From Acidobacteriota bacterium (GTDB lineage Bacteria; Acidobacteriota; Blastocatellia; Pyrinomonadales; Pyrinomonadaceae): a stretch of DNA of 64,000 nucleotides. Below the pieces are notes generated by a model. The model was not told the DNA's origin and searched no databases. It worked only from the letters and a program-made list of their open reading frames with translations. How positions within the stretch are numbered: position 1 is the stretch's first letter; every line of letters begins with the position of its first letter. Positions 45,351 through 54,616 of the stretch are shown here, in pieces. A program made the position numbers and the translations under genes. The DNA is taken from the NCBI GenBank assembly GCA_029781855.1, contig JAKOVX010000130.1, positions 1-64,000 on the forward strand, in the 5' to 3' direction.

Positions 45351-46364
45351 ATGGACTTACAGAGAGCGGGATCAATGGCTAAGATCGGACTGTTATTGTT
45401 GGTTCTGATGGGACTATTGTCCTCTGCGGTCGCCGCGCAAGCCGCCGCCGGCGGCGTTTCGCGCCGGGAGTTTGAGCGACTGACCGTATTCCAACGGGCC
45501 AGGTACTTCGAGGAGACGATCGTGGAAGCGGCGAGGATAGCCGGGGTGGATCCGAAGCTGATCTGGGCGATCGCTTACAACGAAACGCGGTTCCGTCCGT
45601 GGTTGACCAGCAAGAAAGACGCCCGGGGGCTGATGCAGTTCATTCCCTCGACGGCTGCCCGTTTCGGCCTTCGCGACCCTTTTGACGCGGAAAGTTCGAT
45701 CGTTGCTGCTGCGCGTTATGTGAAATATTTGTCGTCGATCCTCGGCGGGCGGCCCGATTCGGTCCTTGCGGCATATAACGCCGGTGAAGGAACCGTTCTG
45801 GCGTACCTAAATGGGAAACCCCTGTATTTGGGCAACAAAACGATAAACGTGAGGGGCGAAAGGACGGCAGGAGGGGTCCCGCCTTATCCGGAAACCGTTA
45901 GTTACGTCGAGCAAGGGCTGAGGGTCTGCCGATGGCTTGAGCATCGCGGTCAATTGCCGACGAAAGGTGCGCAGGTGGGGCTTCGATCGACGCGTTCAGA
46001 TACGGCTTCGTCCTCCCGGCAAGTAATTTCGCCGCCGAAGATTCGGGGGGCTCAAAACCAGAGAGGGACATCCGCTGACATTCGTAGTGTAAACTCCCGA
46101 ACGCCGAGATCCCAGGATTTGCCCAGCCTACCCGGAAACGACCGCGATGGGGCGGCGACCGAGACTGAACTTGTCTATTACGACCCGCGCTCCGGCAACA
46201 GATTTTCGATCGGTCCCGATGGGCCGCGAATCAGACTGGGTCAACCCGGACCGGTGATCGTATCGCCAGAAACTCGACCGGGGAGTTCGGGAAAAGCCCG
46301 GACAACGGCGGTGGGGGCCGCAGCTCCGAGTAAATTTTCGGACAGATTTTCGCCAAAACGGTGA
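45351..46364 (+). CDS. VirB1-like lytic transglycosylase
   Basis: 337 residues from the ATG at 45351; starts at 45261 or 45375 are also possible. A signal peptide (LLLLVLMGLLSSAVAAQA) is followed at ~60-190 by a lysozyme-like SLT domain. The catalytic Glu is in IAYNETRFRP near residue 77, and downstream motifs are GLMQFIPSTAARFG, then AAYNAGEG and YPETVSYV. The enzyme opens peptidoglycan to allow assembly of the secretion channel. The C-terminal ~150 residues are low-complexity, rich in Arg, Pro and Ser. Divergent from the pilin gene, consistent with a VirB1 role. Confidence 0.85.
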   Translation: MDLQRAGSMAKIGLLLLVLMGLLSSAVAAQAAAGGVSRREFERLTVFQRARYFEETIVEAARIAGVDPKLIWAIAYNETRFRPWLTSKKDARGLMQFIPSTAARFGLRDPFDAESSIVAAARYVKYLSSILGGRPDSVLAAYNAGEGTVLAYLNGKPLYLGNKTINVRGERTAGGVPPYPETVSYVEQGLRVCRWLEHRGQLPTKGAQVGLRSTRSDTASSSRQVISPPKIRGAQNQRGTSADIRSVNSRTPRSQDLPSLPGNDRDGAATETELVYYDPRSGNRFSIGPDGPRIRLGQPGPVIVSPETRPGSSGKARTTAVGAAAPSKFSDRFSPKR

Positions 46365-46965
46365 ATTGCCGAACCGTCGGTACATTTTTTAGCCGAGCAA
46401 TGGGAGTGATTACGTGCGAGAAACGGCCGGCATTACAGCGATGCGGAATACTTTCTATCGACATCGCACAATACTACTGCAGATCTCCCCGGGTCGCATT
46501 CGCTTATTTGGCTTGGACACGCTCGATCGGAATTTCCTTTCGGGATATTCATTGAAACCACCCGCTTTCCCTTTTGAGCTTTTCTCCCCTCGGCAGAACC
46601 CGCGCCGACGTTTTCTCGATCTGTGGAGATTTTACGGGTATTCATAAGTAAAAAAAATGAACAGTCGCTATGGGAGACAGCGACTGTTCATGCGGGAGGA
46701 TTCGAATTAAATGAGAACTAAACGAACGAACGTGGCAATTTCTTCCGTCAGATCAGGAGCGGGGTCTTTCGGAGACGCAAAAAAATTCCCTCGCGCCAAT
46801 CAATTTTCCCGTTCCACCTATGTTTGAGAATATCGGCCATTTTCTTACACATTTTTTTCATCGGTAATTATTAATTGGGGCGACCTCAGATTTTTCGTGA
46901 AATTAGTCCAATTTGATGATTTACAGATCCCTGTGTAAGCTTCAAATGCACTCACAGTTGTCTCA
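46365..46965. other. Intergenic region left of the sigma/protease module
   Basis: About 600 bases without a supported gene. GC drops toward 46800-46940, and a minus-oriented hairpin lies at 46657-46691. This is the probable left edge of the cargo module and must contain the promoter of the ECF sigma gene. I saw no clear ECF-type -35/-10 pair. Confidence 0.45.
46657..46691 (-). terminator. Orphan terminator-like hairpin
   Basis: ATGAACAGTCGCT (46657-46669) pairs perfectly over 13 bases with AGCGACTGTTCAT (46679-46691). On the minus strand it is followed by seven T residues. No minus-strand gene leads into it; it could stop read-through toward the transglycosylase, or be left from a lost gene. 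Confidence 0.6.
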
Positions 46966-47541
46966 ATGAAGTACATCAATGAACTCGGGAAGGAGGAATT
47001 CGAAGCCCTGCTGAGTCTTTTGTCTGACGAAAGGGAAGAAGCGGGCGAGAGGTACGAGAGCATCCGCCGGGGGCTGATCCGCTTTTTCGAATTCAAAGGC
47101 TGTGCCGACCCGATGTCGCTGGCTGATGAAACGATAAATCGGGTCGCCGCAAAGCTCGAGGGGTTCGACAGGTCGCGTCAGACCAAGCCGGAATCATATT
47201 TTTATGGTTTTGCTGCGAATATTTTGAGGGAGTACAAACGTTCCGCGGTCAGGGAAACGGTCCTTGAGGATACGAATTACACGGACGCCGGTCATCCGGG
47301 AGCGAATAGCGACAGAGAGTCCGGGCTGACCTGTCTCGACAAATGCCTGGAAAGGCTCAGAGATGACGATAAGAAGTTGATCGCTGAATATTACGCTTAC
47401 GAACGGCAGGAAAAATTGGCTCACCGTCAGGAATTGGCGGAGCGAATGGGATGCGGACCGGGAGCCCTCTATACGCGGGTATTTCGCATCAAAAAAACGT
47501 TGAGGAAGTGCGTTGAAAAATGCGTTGCCGCGAAACTGTGA
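46966..47541 (+). CDS. ECF-type RNA polymerase sigma factor
   Basis: 191 residues. Region 2-like helices run at ~25-95 (IRRGLIRFFEFKGCADP, then LADETINRVAAKL and YFYGFAANILREYKR). Region 4 is at ~125-180 (LERLRDDDKKLIAEYY, then RQELAERMGCGPGALYTRVFRIKKTL). It would direct RNA polymerase to a limited set of promoters. The gene is followed 48 bases later by a membrane protein of the kind that restrains sigma factors and is convergent with the CHAT protease. The ATG lacks a good SD. The sigma call is solid; the regulon is not known. Confidence 0.85.
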   Translation: MKYINELGKEEFEALLSLLSDEREEAGERYESIRRGLIRFFEFKGCADPMSLADETINRVAAKLEGFDRSRQTKPESYFYGFAANILREYKRSAVRETVLEDTNYTDAGHPGANSDRESGLTCLDKCLERLRDDDKKLIAEYYAYERQEKLAHRQELAERMGCGPGALYTRVFRIKKTLRKCVEKCVAAKL

Positions 47542-47589
47542 GATTTCGCGATAGAATTCAATCACATTAGAACAGATGCCGGTTTTTTG

Positions 47590-48411
47590 ATGGAAGGTGA
47601 AAAGGAGAAACTGAAGCGATACCTATTGGGAGTTCTCTCGGACCAGGAGAATGAAGCGATAGATCTTCGCGTTATTTCCGACGAGAAATTCGAGGAAGAA
47701 CTTTCGCTCGCCGAAAACGACCTCATAGAGGACTTTTTGGAGGGGACTCTTTCCCCGGACGAGAAAAAGCTATTTTATTTGAATTTTCTGACTTCGCCGT
47801 TGCGAAGAGCACGATTACGCGAGATCGGGGTCTTGAAGGAATTCTCGAAAAAGGAATTCCGGGATCTGAGGCAAGGCGAACCGCCGGAAAGCGCCATCAA
47901 ACGGTACGGTGGTTTGTTTGGTTTTGGCCTCAGGCCACTGGTAGCGTTAGGCGGCGTTTTGGTTTTGCTGGTGTCGTTCCTGCTGGTTTGGAACAATTAT
48001 TACCGGCAGACGGTATCTCCGCTCGAGACGAAGTTTGCTGAACTGAACAAGCAGGACCTCAGCGACCTCAAGACAACCTCAGTTTATTACGCGGTCAATT
48101 TAAGTTCGGGGACGTTTCGAGATTCCGCGGCTACGGCGAAATATCGAGCCGATGATCTGACCGCCATAGTGCTTTTCAGGCTGGCGATGCCGGGCGATAC
48201 TCCGATCAACTCCGCATTCAAAACAAAGATCATTCGCAATGGAGAGGCGGTTCTCATGCTCGATGGTGTTCGCTCGTATCGTAATCCGGCCGGCACGGAG
48301 ATCCGGCTCCTGGTACCGGGACCGGTGCTAAAGCAAGGTCAATACCAGATCAGCGTCGAATCGGACGACCGCCCCGGTATCATCGGAACTTACGTCTTCA
48401 CAATTGACTGA
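47590..48411 (+). CDS. Membrane anti-sigma-like protein
   Basis: 273 residues from the ATG at 47590. Cytoplasmic ~1-115 is acidic and helical (KLKRYLLGVLSDQENEAID, then LAENDLIEDFLEG), without the HxxxCxxC zinc motif of classical anti-sigma factors. One transmembrane helix is at ~118-138 (PLVALGGVLVLLVSFLLVW). The periplasmic part is a beta-sandwich-like domain ending in LKQGQYQISVESDDRPG and YVFTID. This fold at the end of anti-sigma-type proteins is common beside CHAT genes. It likely holds the sigma factor from the preceding gene and senses a signal outside the cytoplasm. Convergent with the CHAT gene, 14 bases apart. Confidence 0.7.
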   Translation: MEGEKEKLKRYLLGVLSDQENEAIDLRVISDEKFEEELSLAENDLIEDFLEGTLSPDEKKLFYLNFLTSPLRRARLREIGVLKEFSKKEFRDLRQGEPPESAIKRYGGLFGFGLRPLVALGGVLVLLVSFLLVWNNYYRQTVSPLETKFAELNKQDLSDLKTTSVYYAVNLSSGTFRDSAATAKYRADDLTAIVLFRLAMPGDTPINSAFKTKIIRNGEAVLMLDGVRSYRNPAGTEIRLLVPGPVLKQGQYQISVESDDRPGIIGTYVFTID

Positions 48412-48425
48412 TCCCGTCACGTGAA

Positions 48426-51400
48426 CTAACCGGCGGCCGGGTTTTGTGATTTCCTCATTCTCACCGTCCGAAAAAGAAATATCCCGCAAAGCGACAACAA
48501 TACGACCCCAAAATCGAAGATCGTCCACCTTCGTCTAGTGGAGAAGTGGGGAATGGATCTGAAGTCACCTTCCGTGGTGAATGACGCCCAGAAAAAGGGA
48601 GATGAGAATCGCTGATCGTTACGTAATCGGATCTTCGCCCGGCGCAGGGCTTCGGATGGTGTGAGGCCATCTTCCTTCATTCCGCGGTAAAGATCGGTCA
48701 TAAGCTGCTTGGTTGCCGTATCCTCGATCTTCCACAGGGTCGAGACCACTGTCCGGGCCCCCGCTTGGAGGAACGCGTTGTTGAGGCTCATTACGCCCTC
48801 GCCTTTGATCTCTTTGCCGAGCCCGGTATCGCATGCGCTGAGAACGACGAGATCCGCATTCAAATTCATCCCGTAGACGTCCTGCAGCCGGAGGAATCCG
48901 CCGCTTTGCGGATCGCCGGCCTGGTCGAAAAGCGAAAGCACTATACCGGAAAGCTCCGGACGCTCCTCGTCGAGTACTCCGTGAGTTGCGAAATGAACGA
49001 CCTTGTAGTCCGCAAGGCCCGAATTGAGAACGTTGTCCCGATTCGCGGCAAACCCGGTACGTGAGGTCGTCGCGTAGGCTCCGACGACGTTTTCGATAGA
49101 ATTTGCTTCATCAAGGGAAGCAGGAAGACGGGGCAGTGAATCAAGCGATCGGAAATCGCGGAATGCACCCACCGATGATGAGAAGTTGCTTTGGTCGGGG
49201 CCGCGGTCTGGTCGCAAGCGGACATCAGATCTTGAGAAAACCGGATCAGAAACCAAAAAGAGGTCCTTCCCCGGCGATCTTACGGAGGTTGCGGTTTTCT
49301 CGATGAGCATCAAAGCCGCTGCCGACGGTTCGTAAATAACTTCGTTGGTCAGCAGGATCGGATCATCGGACCGGGAGTCCGGCAGCGGCAGTGCCTCCAG
49401 CGGGAAATAATGCATCTTTCCATCTGCCACAATGATCAGTCTTTTTCCGCCCAGTTCATCCGCTGCCTGGCCGAGCAGATCATTGCTAAGGGCATGGGCT
49501 TCACGTAAATATTCGGCATTCGCGGCGGCGGCGCGTTCTTGAAAGACGTCAATGCTCTCGTTCGAAAGTTGGGAGTTTTGGCTCAGAAGGCTTCGGAGTC
49601 TTTCGATCCTGGACTCGATCTGATGCCGGGGCGGAAGAACATAGCTGCTGGAACCGGTCTTTCCGACCACCCATAGAAAGCTCTTGTCGGCCCCAAAAGA
49701 GAACTCCATCAACAGGGAATTCTCATCCAGAAATTTCGCCTGAAGCTCGGAAACATCGAACGGCGGAGGGTTCTTGATAGCCGAATAGATCGGGCTTTTT
49801 CTTTTAAGTTCGGCCTTGATCTCCTCAAGTTGATTTCTAAGCTGACCTATCTCAGCGTCCAGCTTTTCGGTTTCGGAGCGGTCCGCATCCCGGCTTAGAA
49901 GTTCGGTCAGCCTGTCCGACTTTGCGTTCAGTTCCGTTCTTATCTCATTCTCTTTCAGTGCGGTCTGCGGATCGGCGTCTGCGGTAAAGTGAGCCTGGGA
50001 CAATGCTAAATTTTCGAGCATCGACCTCGCACGCGATCGCTCCGCTGCCTGAAGTGCCAGGGCGGTGTAGCCGCGTTCGGGATAACGGGAAGCCAGCGAC
50101 ATTAAGACCTTGATGTACAGTTCATACCGTTCTGAGACGGTAGAAATATAGGAGGTTCTCAGGTTGGAATTGATGAGACTTCCGGACATCGATTCCGTCG
50201 CATCGATGGATGATCGAGCCAGTTCAAGGGAGCTTTCGGTCTTACCCTCCCGGAAGTCTAAGGATGCAAGATCGTGGAGCGTATTGGCGGTCAAAACACT
50301 GCTTTTGATCCTGGTGCTCAAAGCCATTGACGTTTCGTAGTATTTTCGGGCGAGCTTTAGGTCGCCCTGACGTGCATACAGAGTACCGAGCTTATCGCAG
50401 ATCACCGAGACCTCGACATGCAGCTTTGAGGCACGGAGGATCGGGAGGCATCGACGATAATAGGTCTTGGCCATCGTGTCCTTGCCGATATTGAAGTAAT
50501 GATGGCCTACCTGTTCGAGAGCGATCGCGAACCAGAATTTGTCGCCCAATTTTCGGGACAGCCGTTCGATCTTATTGAGGTAGTCTGAAGCCGCGTCCTC
50601 TTCGCCGATCAAATTGCTTAGTTTGATAAGACTTGGAAGCGTCGAGACGACGCCGAGCAAATAGTCCTCTTTCTCGAAGATCTTCAGTGCGTCCCGCCGG
50701 TTCTCTAACGATAATTTCCACTCGCCAAGATCTTCGTATATGAACCCCAGGCCATTGAGGAGACGGGCAAGATCCATCTGATCGAGCCCATCAGGGAAAC
50801 GCTCTTTTGCGGCAAGATAGGACGAAAGAGCTTCCTGTTTTCGTCCGAGGACGCTAAGTAAATGGCCTTTGCTGATATGAGCAATAGCGGTCCCGCGTGT
50901 GTCGCCCAATTCACCGTATATTTTCGCCGCTTCTTCGCTATTTGCGAGTCCGGCCAACGGATCGTCAGTGACCATCCGGATATAACTTAATCCGATCAAA
51001 GTTTCCGCAAGCTGCGTTTTGTCGCCGATCTTTCGCCAAATGTCGATCGATCGCTGATACGACGCCAGAGCTTTTTGGAATTCCTGCCTTGCGTCCTGAA
51101 GTTCCGCCAAACTTCGCAAAACAGATGCCGTTGCCGCCGAATCCGAAGTCGCCACGAGATCCCATGCATGATCCAGCATCCGTGAGCTCTCTGTTGCCTC
51201 GCCCTGACCAAGCCGGATGGAGGCGAGCAGGCTCAGGGCCATGGCTTCTTCCTCGGACGAGACTCCTTTCGACAATTCAATTGCCTTTTTCAGTGAACCC
51301 ATCGCCGCGTCAGTCAAACCGGCCATCAACTGTAGCCGGGCCGCCTTACGAAGACATTCAGAGGCCCGGATCCTATCCCCCACGCTCTGGTATCTGAGAG

Positions 51401-51599
51401 ATGCTTTCGTCAACAGATCTATTGAAAACCGGGTGGAAGCTGCGTTCCAGTCAGAGCCTGCATGAACCGCCTTTGATTCCAATTGTTCGGCTTCGGGGTC
51501 GGTCGCACTTTCCAGTTTGGGAGCAGATATATGCGCAAAAACGATGAGGGCCAGGATCGGGAAGATCTTTAGCGTCGTTCTGCAAAACGTCATAATCAC
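48426..51599 (-). CDS. Exported TPR-CHAT protease
   Basis: 1057 residues. Signal/anchor at ~1-25 (IFPILALIVFAHISA), ten or more TPR units at ~35-500, a coiled-coil stretch ~515-590, and a CHAT domain at ~720-1015. The caspase-like dyad is present: His in VVHFATHGVLDE near 871 and Cys in VVLSACDTGLG near 920. A transmembrane helix follows at ~1022-1042. CHAT proteases are caspase relatives that cleave partner proteins; the TPRs usually bind the trigger or partner. The GTG start overlaps the stop of the C11 gene by four bases (GTGA), so the two are translationally coupled; an ATG lies two codons later. The topology puts the catalytic part on the periplasmic side if the N-terminus is a cleaved signal. 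Confidence 0.88.
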   Translation of the reverse strand: MIMTFCRTTLKIFPILALIVFAHISAPKLESATDPEAEQLESKAVHAGSDWNAASTRFSIDLLTKASLRYQSVGDRIRASECLRKAARLQLMAGLTDAAMGSLKKAIELSKGVSSEEEAMALSLLASIRLGQGEATESSRMLDHAWDLVATSDSAATASVLRSLAELQDARQEFQKALASYQRSIDIWRKIGDKTQLAETLIGLSYIRMVTDDPLAGLANSEEAAKIYGELGDTRGTAIAHISKGHLLSVLGRKQEALSSYLAAKERFPDGLDQMDLARLLNGLGFIYEDLGEWKLSLENRRDALKIFEKEDYLLGVVSTLPSLIKLSNLIGEEDAASDYLNKIERLSRKLGDKFWFAIALEQVGHHYFNIGKDTMAKTYYRRCLPILRASKLHVEVSVICDKLGTLYARQGDLKLARKYYETSMALSTRIKSSVLTANTLHDLASLDFREGKTESSLELARSSIDATESMSGSLINSNLRTSYISTVSERYELYIKVLMSLASRYPERGYTALALQAAERSRARSMLENLALSQAHFTADADPQTALKENEIRTELNAKSDRLTELLSRDADRSETEKLDAEIGQLRNQLEEIKAELKRKSPIYSAIKNPPPFDVSELQAKFLDENSLLMEFSFGADKSFLWVVGKTGSSSYVLPPRHQIESRIERLRSLLSQNSQLSNESIDVFQERAAAANAEYLREAHALSNDLLGQAADELGGKRLIIVADGKMHYFPLEALPLPDSRSDDPILLTNEVIYEPSAAALMLIEKTATSVRSPGKDLFLVSDPVFSRSDVRLRPDRGPDQSNFSSSVGAFRDFRSLDSLPRLPASLDEANSIENVVGAYATTSRTGFAANRDNVLNSGLADYKVVHFATHGVLDEERPELSGIVLSLFDQAGDPQSGGFLRLQDVYGMNLNADLVVLSACDTGLGKEIKGEGVMSLNNAFLQAGARTVVSTLWKIEDTATKQLMTDLYRGMKEDGLTPSEALRRAKIRLRNDQRFSSPFFWASFTTEGDFRSIPHFSTRRRWTIFDFGVVLLSLCGIFLFRTVRMRKSQNPAAG

Positions 51600-53338
51600 T
51601 CTAGGTTTATTGGGTCGACGAACTGCTCCCCGAATTGCGCATCAGTTGTCTGTTCATCAGAATAGCCTGAAATATCCCATCGTAGCTCAAAATTCTTAAA
51701 GCGGCCGAAATTCGTCAGATAATTTCCAACTTCACCTCTTGACCACGGTGGATCATCTCTCGATCGATCGTCAACACCCTTGTTCCAGGGTGGGTTGTTT
51801 TTGCTCCAGGGCGGATTGTTCTTGCTCCACGGGGGATTGTTCCTGCTCCAAGGTTGATTGTTATGTTCGATCGCTTCGAGTTGTGAAACCGCTCCGGTCG
51901 CCAAGTTCTTGCGTGCCCTTCGAAGCGTAACGTTGACGAGATAATTTCTGAGAAACGCGTTCCAGTCCTTACCTACCCCTTGAGGATCGTTCATATCATG
52001 AACTTCGACCCCGCGATTGAACCTCAAGCGGCGGTACTGGTGGTCGGTGAGAAAGTAAGTGACGTATGACCACGGAAAATAAAGTGAAATTCCGTTCGAG
52101 AACTGGAATTCGTCTCCGCTATATCCGCATTTTAGGACAATTCTGTCGATGGAACCGATAACTTTTTCGCACCGGTCCCGGATCTCACAGAAAAGCTCCT
52201 CACCCGGGGTGCCGTTCATGAATCCGCATTCGAAAATGAGACGGCCGCAAAAGTCCTTAAGGTCGACGCATTGCTCCTCCATATAGGTTTGCGAGTCGTA
52301 GTGACTTTGAAGCAGGATCTTTTTGAGATCGTGATTCACGCGTATATATTCATCATCGATGGAATCGTGCACGATCACGCCGTCCTCGACCTTGCCTTCA
52401 AGATCGAACCGATGGTCGAGCAATCTGGCAAGAGCGCCAACATCCGAGGCAAGATCCGAAACGAACTTGAGGTCCCACGCCGCGATATCGACCGACCTCC
52501 CGCCGAGTGCAAGGTCATGTTGGAGATCGGTAAAAGCCGTAACGAAACTACGCGCCGCATTTCTGACATAGGCCTCGTTGTGTGATCGATCCAATTCGTG
52601 ACCGGGCCTTCCCTCCGTATCGGTGGTGGTCGGGAGTGACGAGACGAATTCAGTTAGCATCGGGGCATACCCCCAACCAGAATTCGGTAGGCTTCCCTCA
52701 GAGGCAACGATAGTGTGGGCAATATCTTTCAATTCAAAACCGACTTCGAGCATGCTCATTTCACAACTATCGAATCCGAGGATCGCCAGCCGATCAGAGT
52801 AATGGTTTGCGAAATAGAGTTTGTTGATCTGCTCGATAGACCGCCTGAAGGTACCCAATGTGATGAACCTTCCGGCGGAATCATCACGAAGAAAGCTCGT
52901 GCCGTGAAAGCCAAAACTGTGGCCCGAAAATATCAGCGCATAGTTTCTTGCAGTTCGTCGTTGGGTCTCGATACACCAGTGAACGAAATTCATGATCGAA
53001 TACGCCGATGCCGAATTCTCATCAACTGGTTGGTCTCCTGAGGCCTTCCCGGGATGTTCTCCCGGTCCTTTGCCGTCCTTCTCGTTCGGATGAAAATGTT
53101 GGCTCGGTGTCACAGGCTGACGAAAAGGGGTTGCGTTCGTTTCGAGGTCCGAATAGTCGATATACATCGTCGGCGCCGTAAGCGATGATCCATCGAAGAA
53201 GGCCAGCAAATTGATCCTGGACTCTGAACCCGCCGCCAATGATCTGCGGAACGCACCCAAACTATCGAGCGAAAACGCCATATTTTCGCTCAGGTTATTG
53301 TCGCCGGCCATATAGACCATAACTGTCCATTCTTTCAT
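51596..53338 (-). CDS. C11 (clostripain-like) cysteine protease with NNPPWSK repeats
   Basis: 580 residues from the ATG at 53338 (GAGGAT upstream, MKEWTVMVYMAGDNNL is the typical C11 N-terminus); the frame runs 57 codons further. The catalytic His is in IFSGHSFGFHG near residue 139 and the Cys in ILGFDSCEMSMLE near 190, matching the peptidase C11 family, which cleaves after Arg/Lys and is related to caspases. Residues ~390-470 form the usual second half (FSNGISLYFPWSYVTYF). A tail of ~490-550 carries four NNxPWxx heptads and a fifth diverged DDPPWSR. No signal peptide is seen, so the protein should be cytoplasmic unless exported by the secretion system. Coupled to the CHAT gene downstream. 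Confidence 0.85.
   Translation of the reverse strand: MKEWTVMVYMAGDNNLSENMAFSLDSLGAFRRSLAAGSESRINLLAFFDGSSLTAPTMYIDYSDLETNATPFRQPVTPSQHFHPNEKDGKGPGEHPGKASGDQPVDENSASAYSIMNFVHWCIETQRRTARNYALIFSGHSFGFHGTSFLRDDSAGRFITLGTFRRSIEQINKLYFANHYSDRLAILGFDSCEMSMLEVGFELKDIAHTIVASEGSLPNSGWGYAPMLTEFVSSLPTTTDTEGRPGHELDRSHNEAYVRNAARSFVTAFTDLQHDLALGGRSVDIAAWDLKFVSDLASDVGALARLLDHRFDLEGKVEDGVIVHDSIDDEYIRVNHDLKKILLQSHYDSQTYMEEQCVDLKDFCGRLIFECGFMNGTPGEELFCEIRDRCEKVIGSIDRIVLKCGYSGDEFQFSNGISLYFPWSYVTYFLTDHQYRRLRFNRGVEVHDMNDPQGVGKDWNAFLRNYLVNVTLRRARKNLATGAVSQLEAIEHNNQPWSRNNPPWSKNNPPWSKNNPPWNKGVDDRSRDDPPWSRGEVGNYLTNFGRFKNFELRWDISGYSDEQTTDAQFGEQFVDPINLE
51779..51862 (-). repeat. Four tandem 21-base repeats coding NNPPWSK heptads
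   Basis: Four exact-length units (51779-51799, 51800-51820, 51821-51841, 51842-51862) in the 3' part of the C11 gene. They code NNQPWSR, NNPPWSK twice, and NNPPWNK. They differ by several synonymous changes, so they are not very recent. Confidence 0.85.
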
Positions 53339-53668
53339 TGCGTTATCCTCGTCGGATCGAAACCGGACCGTAATTGTATCGGTTGAGGGCAGCGGCACGT
53401 CAGAACGGCCCCCATGATTTAATGCATATTCGGTGAAAATCTTACCGGAACGAAAGCGACTCTCCTCGGTTTCTTCGATATGCCAAAGAATTCCATGGGC
53501 TGGCGGCACATTCTTGAACCGTTCGGCGAATCAGCGCACCGGAACTGAGCGGAGGCGCACCAACACTGGCTCCATTCCTGATCGAACCGACCGCTTTTCA
53601 GCTTGGCACTGGATTTGCGATGACCATTGCGCGGTAAGCAGGGGGCCCGGCGGACGTCCCACAACAAT
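53339..53668. other. Divergent promoter region between the C11 gene and the VirB8-like gene
   Basis: About 330 bases. If the longer C11 frame (to 53509) were used, most of this would be coding. No clear promoter was found, but both neighbouring operons must start here. Confidence 0.4.
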
Positions 53669-54538
53669 ATGAATCAACAATTGGCGAAAAGCGATGCGGA
53701 AATAGAGGTACCTGAGCAGATCGGGGACCCGGTTGCGGGTGCAGATACGGAGAATATGGACGTTTCTTCGAGGCCGGTCTATCTGACGAGAGACCCGGAG
53801 GACGTCCTGACGATCTCATCAATGTTCCGGGCGGTCTGGGTGCTTCTGGCCATTTTAACCATAAGCGTTGGCATCAACCTCTTTCTCACGCTTCGAAAAG
53901 CCGACCGGATCATCGTGGACAGGACTTCGGGCCGCGTGACCGAGATCAATAACCGCGATTATGGCTCCACCGAGACGGTGAGCATGACCCCGGACAGCCC
54001 CGGCGACACCGACAAGAAATATATTGTCAGGGAGTTCCTGACGGCCCTTTACGAGGTTAAACAAACGACCCGGGAGTCACAGGTTAACAAGCTGCTGCGG
54101 ATGCTCGACCCGGACCTATCGCTTTCCATCGCAGGAAGACTGAAGCAGGACGGCCTGTTGGCGACCGAGAAGGCAGAGAGCGTCAATTCTTCGTGGGAGC
54201 TTCAGGACCTTGCGATCGACGAGCGCGACCCGTATATCCTGAGGGCGATCGGTATCCGCCGCATCAGGCGCAAGTCGGGCGGGCAGGATGTCGAGGAAAC
54301 GATGCAGCTCAAATGCAAATTTCTCCTCAAGGACAGCCCCTCGTCCCCAGTCAGAAACGACAACAACCTGAGAACGGGATTCGTCATAGTCAGGTTCCGG
54401 GTGGAACCGGTCAACGGCAAAAGTGTTTCTCCGATCGCGCTGATCGCCGACGGTGACGAAACTGCTGTCGGGACTGATCCGGCCGCAGAACCAAGGAAAG
54501 AAGGTCCCGATATGGGACAGCACCCGCCTGAACGATAA
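53669..54538 (+). CDS. VirB8-like secretion assembly protein
   Basis: 289 residues from the ATG at 53669 (an upstream TTG at 53627 is in frame). A single transmembrane helix at ~51-75 (AVWVLLAILTISVGINLFL) follows a short acidic N-terminus. The periplasmic domain at ~110-260 has an NTF2-like alpha/beta pattern (KYIVREFLTALYEVKQTTRE, then VIVRFRVEPVNG). The size, topology and position just before VirB9- and VirB10-like genes fit VirB8/TraE. It nucleates assembly of the type IV core. No SD is evident. It begins the second, plus-strand transfer operon. Confidence 0.68.
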   Translation: MNQQLAKSDAEIEVPEQIGDPVAGADTENMDVSSRPVYLTRDPEDVLTISSMFRAVWVLLAILTISVGINLFLTLRKADRIIVDRTSGRVTEINNRDYGSTETVSMTPDSPGDTDKKYIVREFLTALYEVKQTTRESQVNKLLRMLDPDLSLSIAGRLKQDGLLATEKAESVNSSWELQDLAIDERDPYILRAIGIRRIRRKSGGQDVEETMQLKCKFLLKDSPSSPVRNDNNLRTGFVIVRFRVEPVNGKSVSPIALIADGDETAVGTDPAAEPRKEGPDMGQHPPER

Positions 54539-54616
54539 CAAATCTGAATATCTCGCTTCGGGGGTCCCCGGGCCTGAAGAGTTAGCAATCCAAGACAAGT
54601 TACACGAGGTAATATT

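Noticed and set aside
48428..51599. CHAT gene as part of a type III CRISPR (Craspase-like) system
   Set aside because: No gRAMP, Cas10, SAVED or CRISPR repeats in the window; only the TPR-CHAT architecture is similar.
53339..53509. Longer N-terminus of the C11 protease
   Set aside because: The family N-terminus begins at MKEWTVMVYMAGDNN, which has its own SD; the extension has no recognisable function.
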